From positions 186,001 to 250,000 of the forward strand of contig CAVSZI010000019.1 in NCBI GenBank assembly GCA_963732345.1: a stretch of 64,000 nucleotides of DNA, written 5' to 3'. A program made the position numbers and the translations under genes. Shown piece after piece: positions 42,201-51,904 of the stretch (position 1 is the stretch's first letter; every line of letters begins with the position of its first letter). This DNA is from Bog-532 sp963732345. GTDB taxonomy: Bacteria; Actinomycetota; Actinomycetes; Streptosporangiales; Streptosporangiaceae. The notes under the pieces are model-generated. The model saw nothing but the letters and a program-made list of their open reading frames with translations. It searched no databases and was not told where the DNA came from.

Positions 42201-42369
42201 AACCTTCCTTTCTGAGCGGCTAAGGGCTCGAGCAACGGTACCTGCCCCCCGTGGCGCGCGCGTTGGGCCAGCTCAAACGCAGGTTCCCGGTGGATGCCGA
42301 ACCGCCGCGCGATCGGCTACGCTGCACGATCAGCCACTCTGATCGACCCGATGGCACTCCGTAAGCCGC

Positions 42370-43338
42370 GTGATCTTCTGGAGCCAGGACAGCGTGAGAT
42401 CCCGTTCGGTGACATTCGGGCCCGTTGCGCTCGTTGCGGCCGCCGTCACCGCGATGGTCGCTTACCTCATCTGGTCGTCTGCCGGTCATGCGGGAGAGCA
42501 CCGGTCCCTGGCGTCAGCACCTGCCTCTTACCTGGGCGTCTACGAGAATGGACCGCCCACTGCCTACCAGCCGGTGGCGAATTTCACGGAGGCGGTCGGC
42601 AGGCAGCCGAATCTCGTCGGCTATTACAGCGGCTGGGGAGAACCCTTCAAGGTTTCCTTCGCGGAAACGGTTCATCAGCACGGCGCGGCCACGATCGTCC
42701 AGATGGAACCCACCTGGGCCTCGGTGTCATCGATCGCCGCGGGAGACTACGACAGCTACCTGCGCTCATTCGCGGACAGCGTGCGTAAGTTCGGTTATCC
42801 GGTGGTCATCGGGTTCGGCCACGAGATGAACGCTTACTGGTATCCATGGGCCTACGGGCATGCCGCGCCGTCGAAGTTCGTCGCGGCCTGGCGCCACATC
42901 GTGACGCTGTTCCGTGCTCAGGGCGCCGACAATGTGACCTGGCTCTGGACCATCCAGGCGGACGAGGCCGGCACCGGGCCGATCGCGTCCTGGTGGCCCG
43001 GGGCGCAGTACGTCACCTGGATCGGCGTCGACGGTTACTACTACCGCCCCTCCGACACCTTCTTCAGCATCTTCGGCGAGACGATCGCCCAGGTCCGGAT
43101 GTTCACGGCCAAGCCGGTGCTGGTATCGGAGACCGCCGTCGGGCAGGACGGCGACCAGCCGGCCAAGATCTCGAACTTGTTCGCCGGGATAAGCCAGTAC
43201 GGCACGCTCGGGCTGGTGTGGTTCGACATCCCCCAGCACAACGGCATCTACCACCAGGATTGGCACGTCGAAAACAGCCGGGCGGCCCAAGCCGCGTTCA
43301 GCCGCGGCGCCTCCGCGCTGACGCTGGCGCGTCCCTGA
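42370..43338 (+). CDS. Secreted or membrane-anchored glycoside hydrolase, GH26-like
   Basis: 322 residues. An N-terminal hydrophobic helix (about 17-36) is a signal anchor; no lipobox or clear cleavage site is visible. The catalytic domain resembles family 26 (beta-mannanase/related): the acid/base Glu is in GFGHEMNAYWYPW near residue 155 and the nucleophile Glu in VLVSETAVGQ near 252. These enzymes cleave beta-mannans or mixed glucans. GTG start. Its divergent neighbour makes UDP-glucuronate, so surface-polysaccharide processing is a reasonable guess, though not shown. Confidence 0.82.
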   Translation: MIFWSQDSVRSRSVTFGPVALVAAAVTAMVAYLIWSSAGHAGEHRSLASAPASYLGVYENGPPTAYQPVANFTEAVGRQPNLVGYYSGWGEPFKVSFAETVHQHGAATIVQMEPTWASVSSIAAGDYDSYLRSFADSVRKFGYPVVIGFGHEMNAYWYPWAYGHAAPSKFVAAWRHIVTLFRAQGADNVTWLWTIQADEAGTGPIASWWPGAQYVTWIGVDGYYYRPSDTFFSIFGETIAQVRMFTAKPVLVSETAVGQDGDQPAKISNLFAGISQYGTLGLVWFDIPQHNGIYHQDWHVENSRAAQAAFSRGASALTLARP

Positions 43339-43340
43339 CT

Positions 43341-43363
43341 CCCGATCGGGCGCGTACCGCGCC
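43341..43363. terminator. Possible terminator after the GH26-like gene
   Basis: CCCGATCGGG (palindrome) overlaps GGCGCG-TAC-CGCGCC (43349-43363), just after the stop codon. There is no T run, as is common for GC-rich actinobacterial terminators. Confidence 0.35.
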
Positions 43364-43540
43364 GGATGACGCCTACCATGACGCGGACTGGCTGGCGTTG
43401 ATCGCCCCGCTGGCCGCGGCCGTTCATCGTCCAGGGGATCTGGCTCGGCTGCGTTCTGGCCGCGCTCCTGATCTCCGCCCGGCGGCTCGGGAGGGGACCG
43501 GCCCTTCCGGGTGACTGAGCCAGGCTAGAACCCGGGACGG

Positions 43541-44332
43541 CTAGAACCCGGGGAAGATGCGGCGCAGCGTGGCCAGATCGACGTTCTCGGTCTCGGCCGC
43601 GGGCGTGTGCTCGTCGTCGAGCCGCCCGGCCACGAGCCGGATGAACGCCTCCGCGGGCAGCCGCAGGACGGCGCTGCCGGACGGCAGCGGGCTCGGGGCA
43701 TCGGGGGACAGGCTCACACCCTCCGGGCCGGCGTCCAGCCGGAACCGCCGATCCGGATCGTACGTGGTCACGTGGACGCTCAGGTTCTGACCGGCCAGGC
43801 CGATCCGGGGCGCGAATCCGGGCAGCGTGTCCAGGATCAGCTCGACGGCGTCCCCGGCCAGCGCCGCCCTGCTGTCCCGCGCCACCGCGATATCCCAGGT
43901 GTGCAGGGCCTGCTCACTGAGGCGCATCCGGGCGATGTCACTCAGCCGCTGCTCCCCGCCGAAGAACGACAGCCGCCACCCGTCCCGCTCGGCCGGCTCC
44001 AGGCTGGCGAGGCGGTCCAGGAAGGCCGCGTCCGCGGCGACACCATCCTGCGCCTGCTCGGCCGGGCTCTTGGCGTTCCAGCGGCCCCAGATCTCCTGGA
44101 ACTGCTCCGGGCCGGGTGCGTTGTCCCCGCGGCGCCCGGCGTCCAGGATCAGCTCGAAGATCTCCGCTCCCGACCCCAGATGGGACAGCACCTGCGCGAT
44201 CGACCAGTCGTCGTCGTACGAGGGTCCGGCCACCTCCTCGGCCGTCAGCGGTCCGGCGACGGCGGCCAGCCGGGCGTGTGAGTTGCCCAGCGCCGCCAGC
44301 ACGGCCTCCAGCGGGTCGGTACCTGTGGTCAC
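43541..44332 (-). CDS. DinB/maleylpyruvate isomerase-like thiol-dependent protein
   Basis: 263 residues from GTG at 44332, which has TAGGAG five bases upstream (a longer open frame lacks a site). The N-terminal four-helix DinB_2-like bundle carries the conserved LSHLGSGAEIF metal-site helix near 50 and a later EQALHTWDIAVA helix near 145. The C-terminal beta-rich part matches the actinobacterial maleylpyruvate isomerase group. Members are mycothiol-dependent transferases or isomerases; substrate unknown. Confidence 0.82.
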   Translation of the reverse strand: MTTGTDPLEAVLAALGNSHARLAAVAGPLTAEEVAGPSYDDDWSIAQVLSHLGSGAEIFELILDAGRRGDNAPGPEQFQEIWGRWNAKSPAEQAQDGVAADAAFLDRLASLEPAERDGWRLSFFGGEQRLSDIARMRLSEQALHTWDIAVARDSRAALAGDAVELILDTLPGFAPRIGLAGQNLSVHVTTYDPDRRFRLDAGPEGVSLSPDAPSPLPSGSAVLRLPAEAFIRLVAGRLDDEHTPAAETENVDLATLRRIFPGF

Positions 44333-44436
44333 GGTCGCTCCTAGGTCCAGGGGAAACGCCTCGCGGCCGCCGGGAACCCGGGACCAGACCACAGGCTATC
44401 GGTGGCCTTCTCCGGGCCAGGGCCAGGGACGGCCGC

Positions 44437-44763
44437 TCAGGGGGCATCGGCGAACCAGGACAGGCGCCGCGAGATCACGCCGTGCCCGATGTCGTGGCCG
44501 CGCCAGAGCGCGAAACTGTCCCCGGCGTCCAGGTAGTTGGGGACGTCGTTGCCGACCACGGTCAGTGTGAGCGGGATGCTGTGGTCCGCCCGCACAGAGT
44601 TTTCCTGTATCACGACGATCTGCGCGCTGAAGAGCTTGCTGGTGCCGGTTTCATGGTGCCGGGCCCGCACCGCGACCCGGGCTCCGGGCTCCAACGGCGG
44701 GTCCGTACCCGTGCTGCTGGGCTCACTCAGCTTGACGAGGGCGCTGTATCTGCACTGCTCCAT
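44437..44763 (-). CDS. Unknown beta-rich protein, EF-Tu domain-like pattern
   Basis: ATG at 44763 with GGTGGGG upstream gives 108 residues. The pattern YSALVKL near the start, RARHHETGTSKLFSAQIV in the middle and a C-terminal GDSFALWRGHDIGHGVISRR recalls the beta-barrel domain II/III of EF-Tu, but no GTPase domain is present, so it cannot be a translation factor. I do not know its role. Confidence 0.55.
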   Translation of the reverse strand: MEQCRYSALVKLSEPSSTGTDPPLEPGARVAVRARHHETGTSKLFSAQIVVIQENSVRADHSIPLTLTVVGNDVPNYLDAGDSFALWRGHDIGHGVISRRLSWFADAP

Positions 44764-45032
44764 GTTCCCCACCGTCTCGTGTGCGGCCGGACGCGTACCA
44801 CGCGCATGGCCTCGCCGCATCTCCTGACGGCCGGACGGCAACCACCGGCCGGGGAACGCCGGGTCATGCCCTTCGCGGAAACCGTAACGCGAGTCGATTC
44901 ACGGCCACAAGTTCGCTGCTTCGCGCCGCGCCCTGCCCCTCCGCGCGCCGTGCCCTTGCCGCCTGCGCCGCAGGCCGGTGCCGCGGGCGGTGGGCCTTTG
45001 CCCGGGCAGACGGGGCGGCGCTGCGCGGGCAA

Positions 45033-45860
45033 TTACGCGGACGGGTCGTCGCGGCGGCCGACCCCGGCCAGCAGCCAGAAGTTGGCCGCGTTCGCGTCGG
45101 TGTCGCCGGGCTCCTCGGGGCGCCACTGGGTGAGGTAGACGAGCCCGGGGTCGAGGAGGCTGAACCCGTCGAAGAAGCGCAGGATGTCGGTGCGGGACCG
45201 GCAGTTTCCGCGCGCCGCGACCTTGTTCAGGTACACGGTGTTGGCCGCCGCGGCGACGTCGGGCTTCGCCTCGCCGGTGCCGTGGCTGAGCACGAGGTAG
45301 CTGCCCGGTGCCAGGGCATCCCGCAGGTGGGCCACGACCCGCCAGGGGTCGTCCTGGCTGTCGAGAAAGTGCAGAACCGACACCAGCAGCAGGCCGACGG
45401 GCCGACTGAAGTCGATGAGCAACTGGGTTTCCGGGGCCGTCAGGACGGCGTCCGGATCGCGCAGGTCGGCCTGGATCACCGCGGTGTCCGCGTTGTCCTC
45501 CAGGATCAGCCTGCTGTGCGCCACGGCGATCTCATCGACGTCCGCGTACACCACCCGGGAGCCGGGGGCCGCCTGCTGGGCCACCTCGTGCACGTTCCGG
45601 CCGGTCGGGATGCCCGAGCCGATGTCGACGAACTGGCGGATGCCCGCCTCGGTGGCCAGGAACCGGACGGCCCGCCCGAGGAAGGCCCGGTTGGCGCGGG
45701 CGATGCCGCGGATGTTCGGCTCGATCGCGATCATCGCGCGGGCCGCGTCCTGATCGGCGCGGAAGTTGTTGCTCCCGCCGAGCCAGTAGTCGTAGACGCG
45801 GGCGATATTAGCCTTGCCGATATCGATTCCCGGTGGTACCCAGCTGGATTCCACGGTCAT
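45033..45860 (-). CDS. DUF574-family SAM-dependent methyltransferase
   Basis: 275 residues from ATG at 45860 (GGGAG five bases upstream). The family start IGKANIARVYDYWLGGSNNF is diagnostic for the actinobacterial S-adenosylmethionine methyltransferase family (Methyltransf_19). The SAM-binding motif I is FVDIGSGIPTGRNVHE near 100, followed by VYADVDEIAV near 128. These occur in many copies in actinomycetes; substrates are unknown. Confidence 0.9.
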   Translation of the reverse strand: MTVESSWVPPGIDIGKANIARVYDYWLGGSNNFRADQDAARAMIAIEPNIRGIARANRAFLGRAVRFLATEAGIRQFVDIGSGIPTGRNVHEVAQQAAPGSRVVYADVDEIAVAHSRLILEDNADTAVIQADLRDPDAVLTAPETQLLIDFSRPVGLLLVSVLHFLDSQDDPWRVVAHLRDALAPGSYLVLSHGTGEAKPDVAAAANTVYLNKVAARGNCRSRTDILRFFDGFSLLDPGLVYLTQWRPEEPGDTDANAANFWLLAGVGRRDDPSA

Positions 45861-45944
45861 GCCGTCTCCCGTCGCGTTGGCGCCGCCCCTTCCCCTCGCG
45901 GTCATCGTAGCGGCGCGTTCTGGGGATTGGCCCGCCCGCGCAGC

Positions 45945-46022
45945 CTGCTGCCCGATTCCCGGCTGCACGTCCTGTCCAACTGCGGCCACTGGACCATGAT
46001 CGGGAAACCGCCGAATTCCTGA
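45945..46022 (+). pseudogene. C-terminal scrap of an alpha/beta hydrolase
   Basis: The frame reading LLPDSRLHVLSNCGHWTMIG ending TGA at 46020-46022 is the typical C-terminus of an alpha/beta hydrolase, including the catalytic His in GHW. Nothing upstream in that frame is homologous (it runs antisense through the methyltransferase gene), so only about 25 codons survive. Confidence 0.6.
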
Positions 46023-46023
46023 C

Positions 46024-46029
46024 TAAACT
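46024..46029 (+). promoter_or_regulatory. -10 box for the helicase gene
   Basis: TAAACT lies 45 bases before the GTG at 46075, which has a GGGGAGG ribosome binding site, so this gene has a conventional leader. Confidence 0.4.
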
Positions 46030-46074
46030 AGGCAGCCAGCTTCGGGGACGGCCGGCCAGGGGAGGACATAGCCA

Positions 46075-48471
46075 GTGGCTCGCCTGGCGATCACGAAAGG
46101 TGTCCTGGCGGAGTACGCGAAACTGGACAAAGGTGTCCAGAACGCCGTCGAGGCGGCGATCACCGAGTTCGCCAAGGACCCTGACCCCGGCTGGCAGCTG
46201 GAGAAGGTGCCGTGCAGCCGCGACGACCGGATCCGCACGATCCGAGTGGATGGCGTCTGGCGTGGCGTCGTGCTGGCTCCGGACGGCGGGGAAACCTACT
46301 GCCTGCTCACGGTCCTGCCGCAGGAAAAGGCGATCGGCTACGCCGCCAGCCACCGGTTCAGCGTTAACCCGTCGACAGGCATGCTGGAGATGTCGAACGA
46401 AATAGCGATCCAGCAACTACAGCCCTCCCTGCAGGCCGCTGCCGGCCCGGCGGACAAGCGGCTGCTCGCTGACGTCAGCGACGCCGACCTGACCCGGCTC
46501 GGCATCGACGCCCAGATCCTGCCCCTGGTCCGGCTGCTGACCAGCGACGCGGATCTGGGAACACTGCAGTCGGTGCTGCCGGACGCCCAGTACACCGCGC
46601 TGTACGCGCTGGCCCGCGGGATGACGGTCGACGAAGCCTGGGCTGAGGTAGCCCAGCCTCTGCCGGGCGACACACCGCCCGGGCAGATGGACCCAGGCGA
46701 CCTGGTCTCCGCCATGGAACGCACACCAGGGCAGGTCACCTTCGTCTCCGGGCAGGAGGAACTGCAGCTCATCCTCGCCCACCCGTTCGCAGCGTGGCGG
46801 ACGTTCCTGCACCCGAGCCAGCGCAAGATCGCCTACCGGGCGAGCTACGCCGGCCCCGCTCAAGTGACCGGCGGCCCCGGAACCGGCAAGACGGTTACCG
46901 TGCTGCACCGGGCCGCGTTCCTCGCCGCGCGCGCCGCCACCTCATCCCCAGCAGACGAGCCCGATGCGGCACGACAGGCGTTTCCCCCAGGACCTGATGC
47001 CAGGCCGGTGCTGCTGACCACATTCAACGGCAACCTGGCCGAGTCCCTGCACACCCAGCTTGACCTGCTGATCCGAGACGCCAGCCTGCGCAGCCGGATC
47101 GAAGTCCGCAACGTGGACCGGCTCGCCTACAGCATCGTCAAGCAGGCCCGCGGAACTCCCGTCATCGCGGACGAGCGGGTGCTGCGCATCCGCTGGACGG
47201 AGGCTACTGCCGCCTCTGGGCTGGACCTCACCCCGGCCTTCTTGAAGAATGAGTGGGAGCAGGTCATCCTGGGGCAGGATCTGCGCAACGAACAGGCGTA
47301 CCTGACCTGCCTGCGGACCGGCCGGGGAAGGCCACTCACCAAAGCCCAGCGCAGCCAGGTCTGGCAGGCCGCCCAGCAGGTCACCGCGGAATTGGACGCG
47401 GCGCGCGAGTCCACTCACCTGCAGCTGGCTAACGAGGCTACCCACCTGCTCCGGCAGGCAGGAGCGCCACCCTACCGCCACATCCTCGTGGACGAGGCCC
47501 AGGACCTGCACCCATCGCAGTGGCGGCTGCTCCGCGCCGCCGTGGCATCGGGCCCGGACGACCTGTTCATCGCCGCCGACCCGCATCAGCGCATTTACCA
47601 CAACCGAGTCTCCCTCGCCAGCCTGCGGATCAGCGTGCGGGGACGCAGCCGAAGGCTGTCCCTGAACTACCGGACCACTCAGGAGATCCTGGCCTGGGCG
47701 ATGCCGCTGCTCGGGACGGATCCGGTCACCGGCCTGGACGACGAAGCCGCCTCCCTGCTCGGCTACCGGTCGCCCATGCACGGCCAGCGCCCGCAGGTGC
47801 GCATGGCGGCCACCCGTGCCGAAGAATTCGCTCTTCTTACCGAACGGATCCGCTCGTGGCTGGCCGTCGGTATCGAGTCGCACGCCATCGGGGTGGCGGC
47901 CCGGTCCGCCAGCCTGGTCCGTGAGGCCCGCGAGGCGCTGAAGGCGGACGGCATCGAGACTGCCGCCCTGAGCGGCCGGGGCAGCACACAAGGGGTCCGG
48001 GCCGGCACCATGCATGCCACGAAGGGCCTGGAGTTCCAGGCGGTCGCGGTGATCGGCGTGGAGCAGGGCGCCGTCCCGGAACCAGCCGCGGTCATCCCCG
48101 AGGACGAGGACGCCCTGGCGCACGCTCAGGACCTGCAGCGCGAGCGCTGCGTCCTGTTCGTGGCCTGCACCCGCGCCCGCGACCATCTCTACGTCTCCGG
48201 CACCGGCGAGCTGAGCCTGTTCCTGCCCTCTCCCACCGGACCCGCCTCCAGCGGCTCGCCCAGCCGACTCGGCGCTGTCTCATGGTGCCCAGTTCCGGAT
48301 TTTTCCCCGCAGGGCGATCCGGCCGGGGCCGGTGAGGGCGATGCCGAACCGGCTGATGTCAGCGTCCCGGGGATCAGCGCGGCTCGGCCGGTACCGCCGG
48401 ACCATCAGGTCAGGGACTCTCGCGGATCGGACTGCCGGTACTCGCGTGGGTCATCCCGGTGGCGGTCGTAA
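46075..48471 (+). CDS. UvrD/Rep-type helicase with N-terminal RelE/ParE-like domain
   Basis: 798 residues. Residues 1-100 resemble a RelE/ParE toxin fold: a KLDKGVQNAVEAAITEF helix, a DDRIRTIRVDG strand, then RGVVLA and YCLLTVLPQEKAIGYA. Residues about 240-715 form a superfamily 1A helicase: Walker A GGPGTGKT at 266-273, VDEAQDLHP near 472, the LNYRTT motif near 530, MHATKGLEF near 645 and VACTRARDH near 695. The final 80 residues have odd composition and may be read-through after a lost stop. Related fusions exist in actinobacteria but I know of no proven role; RNA/DNA repair or phage defence are guesses. GTG start with GGGGAGG. Confidence 0.82.
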   Translation: MARLAITKGVLAEYAKLDKGVQNAVEAAITEFAKDPDPGWQLEKVPCSRDDRIRTIRVDGVWRGVVLAPDGGETYCLLTVLPQEKAIGYAASHRFSVNPSTGMLEMSNEIAIQQLQPSLQAAAGPADKRLLADVSDADLTRLGIDAQILPLVRLLTSDADLGTLQSVLPDAQYTALYALARGMTVDEAWAEVAQPLPGDTPPGQMDPGDLVSAMERTPGQVTFVSGQEELQLILAHPFAAWRTFLHPSQRKIAYRASYAGPAQVTGGPGTGKTVTVLHRAAFLAARAATSSPADEPDAARQAFPPGPDARPVLLTTFNGNLAESLHTQLDLLIRDASLRSRIEVRNVDRLAYSIVKQARGTPVIADERVLRIRWTEATAASGLDLTPAFLKNEWEQVILGQDLRNEQAYLTCLRTGRGRPLTKAQRSQVWQAAQQVTAELDAARESTHLQLANEATHLLRQAGAPPYRHILVDEAQDLHPSQWRLLRAAVASGPDDLFIAADPHQRIYHNRVSLASLRISVRGRSRRLSLNYRTTQEILAWAMPLLGTDPVTGLDDEAASLLGYRSPMHGQRPQVRMAATRAEEFALLTERIRSWLAVGIESHAIGVAARSASLVREAREALKADGIETAALSGRGSTQGVRAGTMHATKGLEFQAVAVIGVEQGAVPEPAAVIPEDEDALAHAQDLQRERCVLFVACTRARDHLYVSGTGELSLFLPSPTGPASSGSPSRLGAVSWCPVPDFSPQGDPAGAGEGDAEPADVSVPGISAARPVPPDHQVRDSRGSDCRYSRGSSRWRS

Positions 48472-48546
48472 TTTAACCGGACGGCCGATGCTGGCGCCGA
48501 TCGGCGCGACGATTGAGAGGTCTTCTAGGAATTGCGGGGAAAAGAC

Positions 48547-49311
48547 ATGGTCCTCCCATCTCAGACATTGACCGGAGACACGCGGGCCGCACCGGCCGCG
48601 CATTCCGTAGACCTGCGCAAGACGTACGGGGCCGGACAGGCAGTGGTGCACGCCCTGGCTGGCATCACCGTGACCTTCGAGCGCGGTCGCTTCACGGCCG
48701 TCATGGGCCCATCGGGCTCAGGGAAATCGACGCTCATGCATTGCATGGCCGGTCTGGACCGGCCCACGTCCGGGCAGTCGTTCGTGGGCGACCTGGACAT
48801 CGGGAGGCTCGATGATGCCGGGCTTACCAAGCTGCGACGGGACCGGATCGGCTTCGTCTTCCAGTCCTTCAATCTCATCCCGACGCTGACCGCGGCCGAG
48901 AACATCACCTTGCCCGCCGCCCTCGCGGGCACCAAGGTTGACCGGGAATGGTTCGACTACCTGGTGGAACAGCTGGGTGTCGGCGACCGGCTGGCGCACC
49001 GTCCCGGTGAGCTGTCCGGCGGCCAGCAGCAGCGGGTGGCGTGCGCCCGGGCGCTGATCAACAAGCCGGACCTCGTCTTCGCCGATGAGCCCACGGGCAA
49101 CCTGGACTCCAATGCCTCCGCGGACCTCCTGGCGTTCCTGCGGCGATCGGTGAAGGAGTTCGGTCAGTCCATCGTCATGGTGACCCACGACCCGCGCGGG
49201 GCCGGGTATGCGGACCGGGTCATCTTCCTAGCCGATGGGACCGTGGTGGGCGAGCTCGAACAGCCGACCGCCGATTCGGTCCTGGAGCGGATGCGGACCC
49301 TGGGGGCCTGA
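48547..49311 (+). CDS. ABC transporter ATPase, MacB/LolD-type exporter
   Basis: 254 residues from ATG at 48547 (an in-frame TTG at 48532 is also possible). Walker A GPSGSGKS near residue 60, signature LSGGQQQRVACARAL near 157, Walker B LVFADEPTGNLDS near 175 and the H-loop His in VTHDPRGA. The type is that of ATPases paired with FtsX-like permeases for lipoprotein, peptide or antibiotic export or for cell-wall hydrolase control. The permease starts one base after the stop. Confidence 0.93.
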   Translation: MVLPSQTLTGDTRAAPAAHSVDLRKTYGAGQAVVHALAGITVTFERGRFTAVMGPSGSGKSTLMHCMAGLDRPTSGQSFVGDLDIGRLDDAGLTKLRRDRIGFVFQSFNLIPTLTAAENITLPAALAGTKVDREWFDYLVEQLGVGDRLAHRPGELSGGQQQRVACARALINKPDLVFADEPTGNLDSNASADLLAFLRRSVKEFGQSIVMVTHDPRGAGYADRVIFLADGTVVGELEQPTADSVLERMRTLGA

Positions 49312-49312
49312 C

Positions 49313-51829
49313 ATGCGAAACGTGACCCTCAAGGGCCTTCTCGCCCACAAGCTCCGGCTGGTCCTGACCGCGCTGGCGATCGTGCTCGGAGTCGCCTTCG
49401 TCTCCGGGACGTTCGTCCTCACCGACACCCTGAACAACACGTTCTCCGCGCTGTTCGGCAACATCTACCAGAAAGTGGACTTCCAGGTCCGCGGGGTCGC
49501 GCAGCTCGGCAGTGGCGCGAACGCGACACGCAATGAGCTGCCCGAGTCGCTGCTGGCCTCGATCCGCCGCGTGCCCGGAGTCGAGGCCGCCGAGGGCGAG
49601 GTCGAGGGCTACGCCCAGTTCGTAGCCCACGACGGCAGGGCGATCCAGACCGGTGGCGCGCCTACCCTCGGCACGAGCTTCGACCCCTATCGGCAGATCT
49701 CCGCCCTGCACCTTATCGCGGGCGGCCCGCCGGTGACCTCCGATGACGTGGTGATGGACGCCGGGACGGCCCAGAAGTACGACTTCACCGTGGGGCAGCG
49801 GGTCCGCATCCTGTCGGCCGGGCCCACCCGGAGCTTCACCATCACGGGCATCGCCCAGTTCGGGTCGGCGAACAACCTCGCCGGGGCGACCCTGGCCGCG
49901 TTCACGCTCCCGACCGCACAGGACGTTGTCCGGGAGACGGGCCACCTGGATGACATCAACGTGGTCACCACCCCGGGCGCCAGCAAGCCCGTGGTCCAGC
50001 GGGACATCGCCCGGGTCCTGCCAGCGGGAGTGGAGGTGGTCACCGGGCAAACCGTGGTGAATGAGAATACGAGTTCGGTTAACCAATCGCTTTCCTTCTT
50101 CTCCACGGCGCTACTGGTCTTCGCGTTCATCTCCTTGTTCGTCGGCGCGTTCACGATCTACAACACGTTCTCGATCATCGTCGGGCAGCGGACGCGGGAG
50201 CTGGCCCTGCTGCGTATCGTCGGGGCGAGCCGCCGTCAGGTGTTCCGTTCCGTGCTCGCCGAGGCGGCCATCGTGGGGCTCGTCTCTTCCCTCATCGGTC
50301 TCGGTCTCGGCGTGCTGGCCGCGCTCGGGCTCGAGGCGCTGCTGCGCGGGTTCGGGATCACGCTGCCCACGGGATCGCTGGTGTTCGAGCCGCGTACCGT
50401 TCTGGTCGGGCTCGCCGTCGGTGTCGGCGTGACGGTTGTGGCCGCCATCGGCCCCGCCCGGAACGCCGTGCGCATCCCTCCGGTCACCGCGCTCGACGAC
50501 CGTCAGTCCGGCAGCGATGCCTCGTCCCGGCGTCAGCTTGTCTGGGGCGCGGCCCTGGCCCTGGCCGGTGCGGTCATGCTGGCCATCGGGCTGGCCAAGC
50601 CCGCCATCCTGCTCGTGGGCCTGGGCGCGGTCGGGATCTTCGTCGGTGTCGCCATGCTGGCCCCGGCGGTCGCGCGCCCGCTGTCGAGTGTGATCGGCCG
50701 TCCGCTGGCCCGGTTGCTCGGGGAAGCTGGCAAGCTCGGGCGGGAGAACTCGATGCGCAGTCCCCGGCGCACCGCGCAGACCGCCTCGGCGCTCATGGTC
50801 GGTCTGGCCCTGGTCGCCGCGATGTCGGTGTTCGGCGCCTCGCTTTCCAGGTCGGCCACCAGCAGCGTGGACGACGCGATCAGCGCCGATCTCATCGTGA
50901 GCACGGCCAGCGGGTCGGGACAACTCAGCCAGTCGGTGCCGGCCACGGCGTCGGCCGTGCCGGGCGTCACCGCGACGACCACCGTCTACCGGTCACAGTT
51001 CGAGGTGCAGAATTCGCTGGCCACGCTCACCGCGGTGTCGGCCCAGCACCTGGCCGACACGCTCATCCTGCGCATGACGGCGGGTACTACGGCCGCCCTG
51101 GCCCGGGGTGAGCTGCTCATGGACTCGACGACCGCGAAGTCGAAGCACCTGTCGGTCGGCGACACGGTCCCGGTGAAGTTCGCCGAGAGCGGTTCTTCCG
51201 CCTTGCGTGTCGGGGGCATATACCAGGCGAACGCCCTCATCGGCAGCTACCTGGTCAGTGCCCCGTTCTTCCTGTCCCACTTCAGCAACCCCTCTCTGGG
51301 TGCACTCCTGCTGCGCACCAACGGCAGCGGCGCCGTGGACAAGGCCGTCACCAGTGCCCTGGGCGCCTATCCGAACCTGCAGGTCCAGACCAGGGCCCAG
51401 TTCGAGAAAGCCCAGACCGCCAGCGTCAGCCAGCTGCTCGGCCTGGTCTACGCACTGCTTGGCCTGGCCGTGCTCATCGCGCTCATCGGGATCGTGAACA
51501 CGCTCATGCTCTCGGTGTTCGAGCGCACCCGCGAGATCGGCCTGCTCCGGGCGGTCGGTATGAAGCGGCGCCAGGTCCGGACGATGATCCGGTCCGAAGC
51601 GGTGATCCTCGCCATCTTCGGCGCCATCATCGGGATCATCATCGGCACCGGAATGGGCATCGCGCTGGTGTCGTCGCTGAAACAGCAGGGCATCACCGAC
51701 ACCGTCGTGCCTGCGTCCAATCTTCTGGTCTTCCTCCTGCTCTCCGCGCTGCTCGGCCTGGTGGCCGCCAGCTGGCCGGCCCGCCGGGCGGCCAAGCTGG
51801 ACGTCCTGGCGGCCATCGCGGCGGAGTAG
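49313..51829 (+). CDS. ABC transporter permease, FtsX/MacB-like, duplicated
   Basis: 838 residues from ATG at 49313. The N-terminal helix and MacB_PCD-like extracytoplasmic domain (about 45-240) are followed by three helices of the first FtsX domain (about 260-390), two more helices, a second extracytoplasmic domain (about 530-690), and the second FtsX domain (about 715-830). The two-FtsX form is the usual actinobacterial exporter. The motif VGQRTRELALLRIVGAS and FERTREIGLLRAVGMK are the duplicated coupling helices. Substrate unknown. Confidence 0.92.
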   Translation: MRNVTLKGLLAHKLRLVLTALAIVLGVAFVSGTFVLTDTLNNTFSALFGNIYQKVDFQVRGVAQLGSGANATRNELPESLLASIRRVPGVEAAEGEVEGYAQFVAHDGRAIQTGGAPTLGTSFDPYRQISALHLIAGGPPVTSDDVVMDAGTAQKYDFTVGQRVRILSAGPTRSFTITGIAQFGSANNLAGATLAAFTLPTAQDVVRETGHLDDINVVTTPGASKPVVQRDIARVLPAGVEVVTGQTVVNENTSSVNQSLSFFSTALLVFAFISLFVGAFTIYNTFSIIVGQRTRELALLRIVGASRRQVFRSVLAEAAIVGLVSSLIGLGLGVLAALGLEALLRGFGITLPTGSLVFEPRTVLVGLAVGVGVTVVAAIGPARNAVRIPPVTALDDRQSGSDASSRRQLVWGAALALAGAVMLAIGLAKPAILLVGLGAVGIFVGVAMLAPAVARPLSSVIGRPLARLLGEAGKLGRENSMRSPRRTAQTASALMVGLALVAAMSVFGASLSRSATSSVDDAISADLIVSTASGSGQLSQSVPATASAVPGVTATTTVYRSQFEVQNSLATLTAVSAQHLADTLILRMTAGTTAALARGELLMDSTTAKSKHLSVGDTVPVKFAESGSSALRVGGIYQANALIGSYLVSAPFFLSHFSNPSLGALLLRTNGSGAVDKAVTSALGAYPNLQVQTRAQFEKAQTASVSQLLGLVYALLGLAVLIALIGIVNTLMLSVFERTREIGLLRAVGMKRRQVRTMIRSEAVILAIFGAIIGIIIGTGMGIALVSSLKQQGITDTVVPASNLLVFLLLSALLGLVAASWPARRAAKLDVLAAIAAE

Positions 51830-51904
51830 CCGCGCCTGTCATAACCACCCAGACGTCCGCGCATCCCGGAACGCGCTCCTGCAGGGCCCGGCCCGACCCG
51901 GTGG

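Noticed and set aside
44781..45944. Long plus-strand frame through the methyltransferase region
   Set aside because: Antisense to the DUF574 methyltransferase; only its last 25 codons (45945-46022) show protein similarity.
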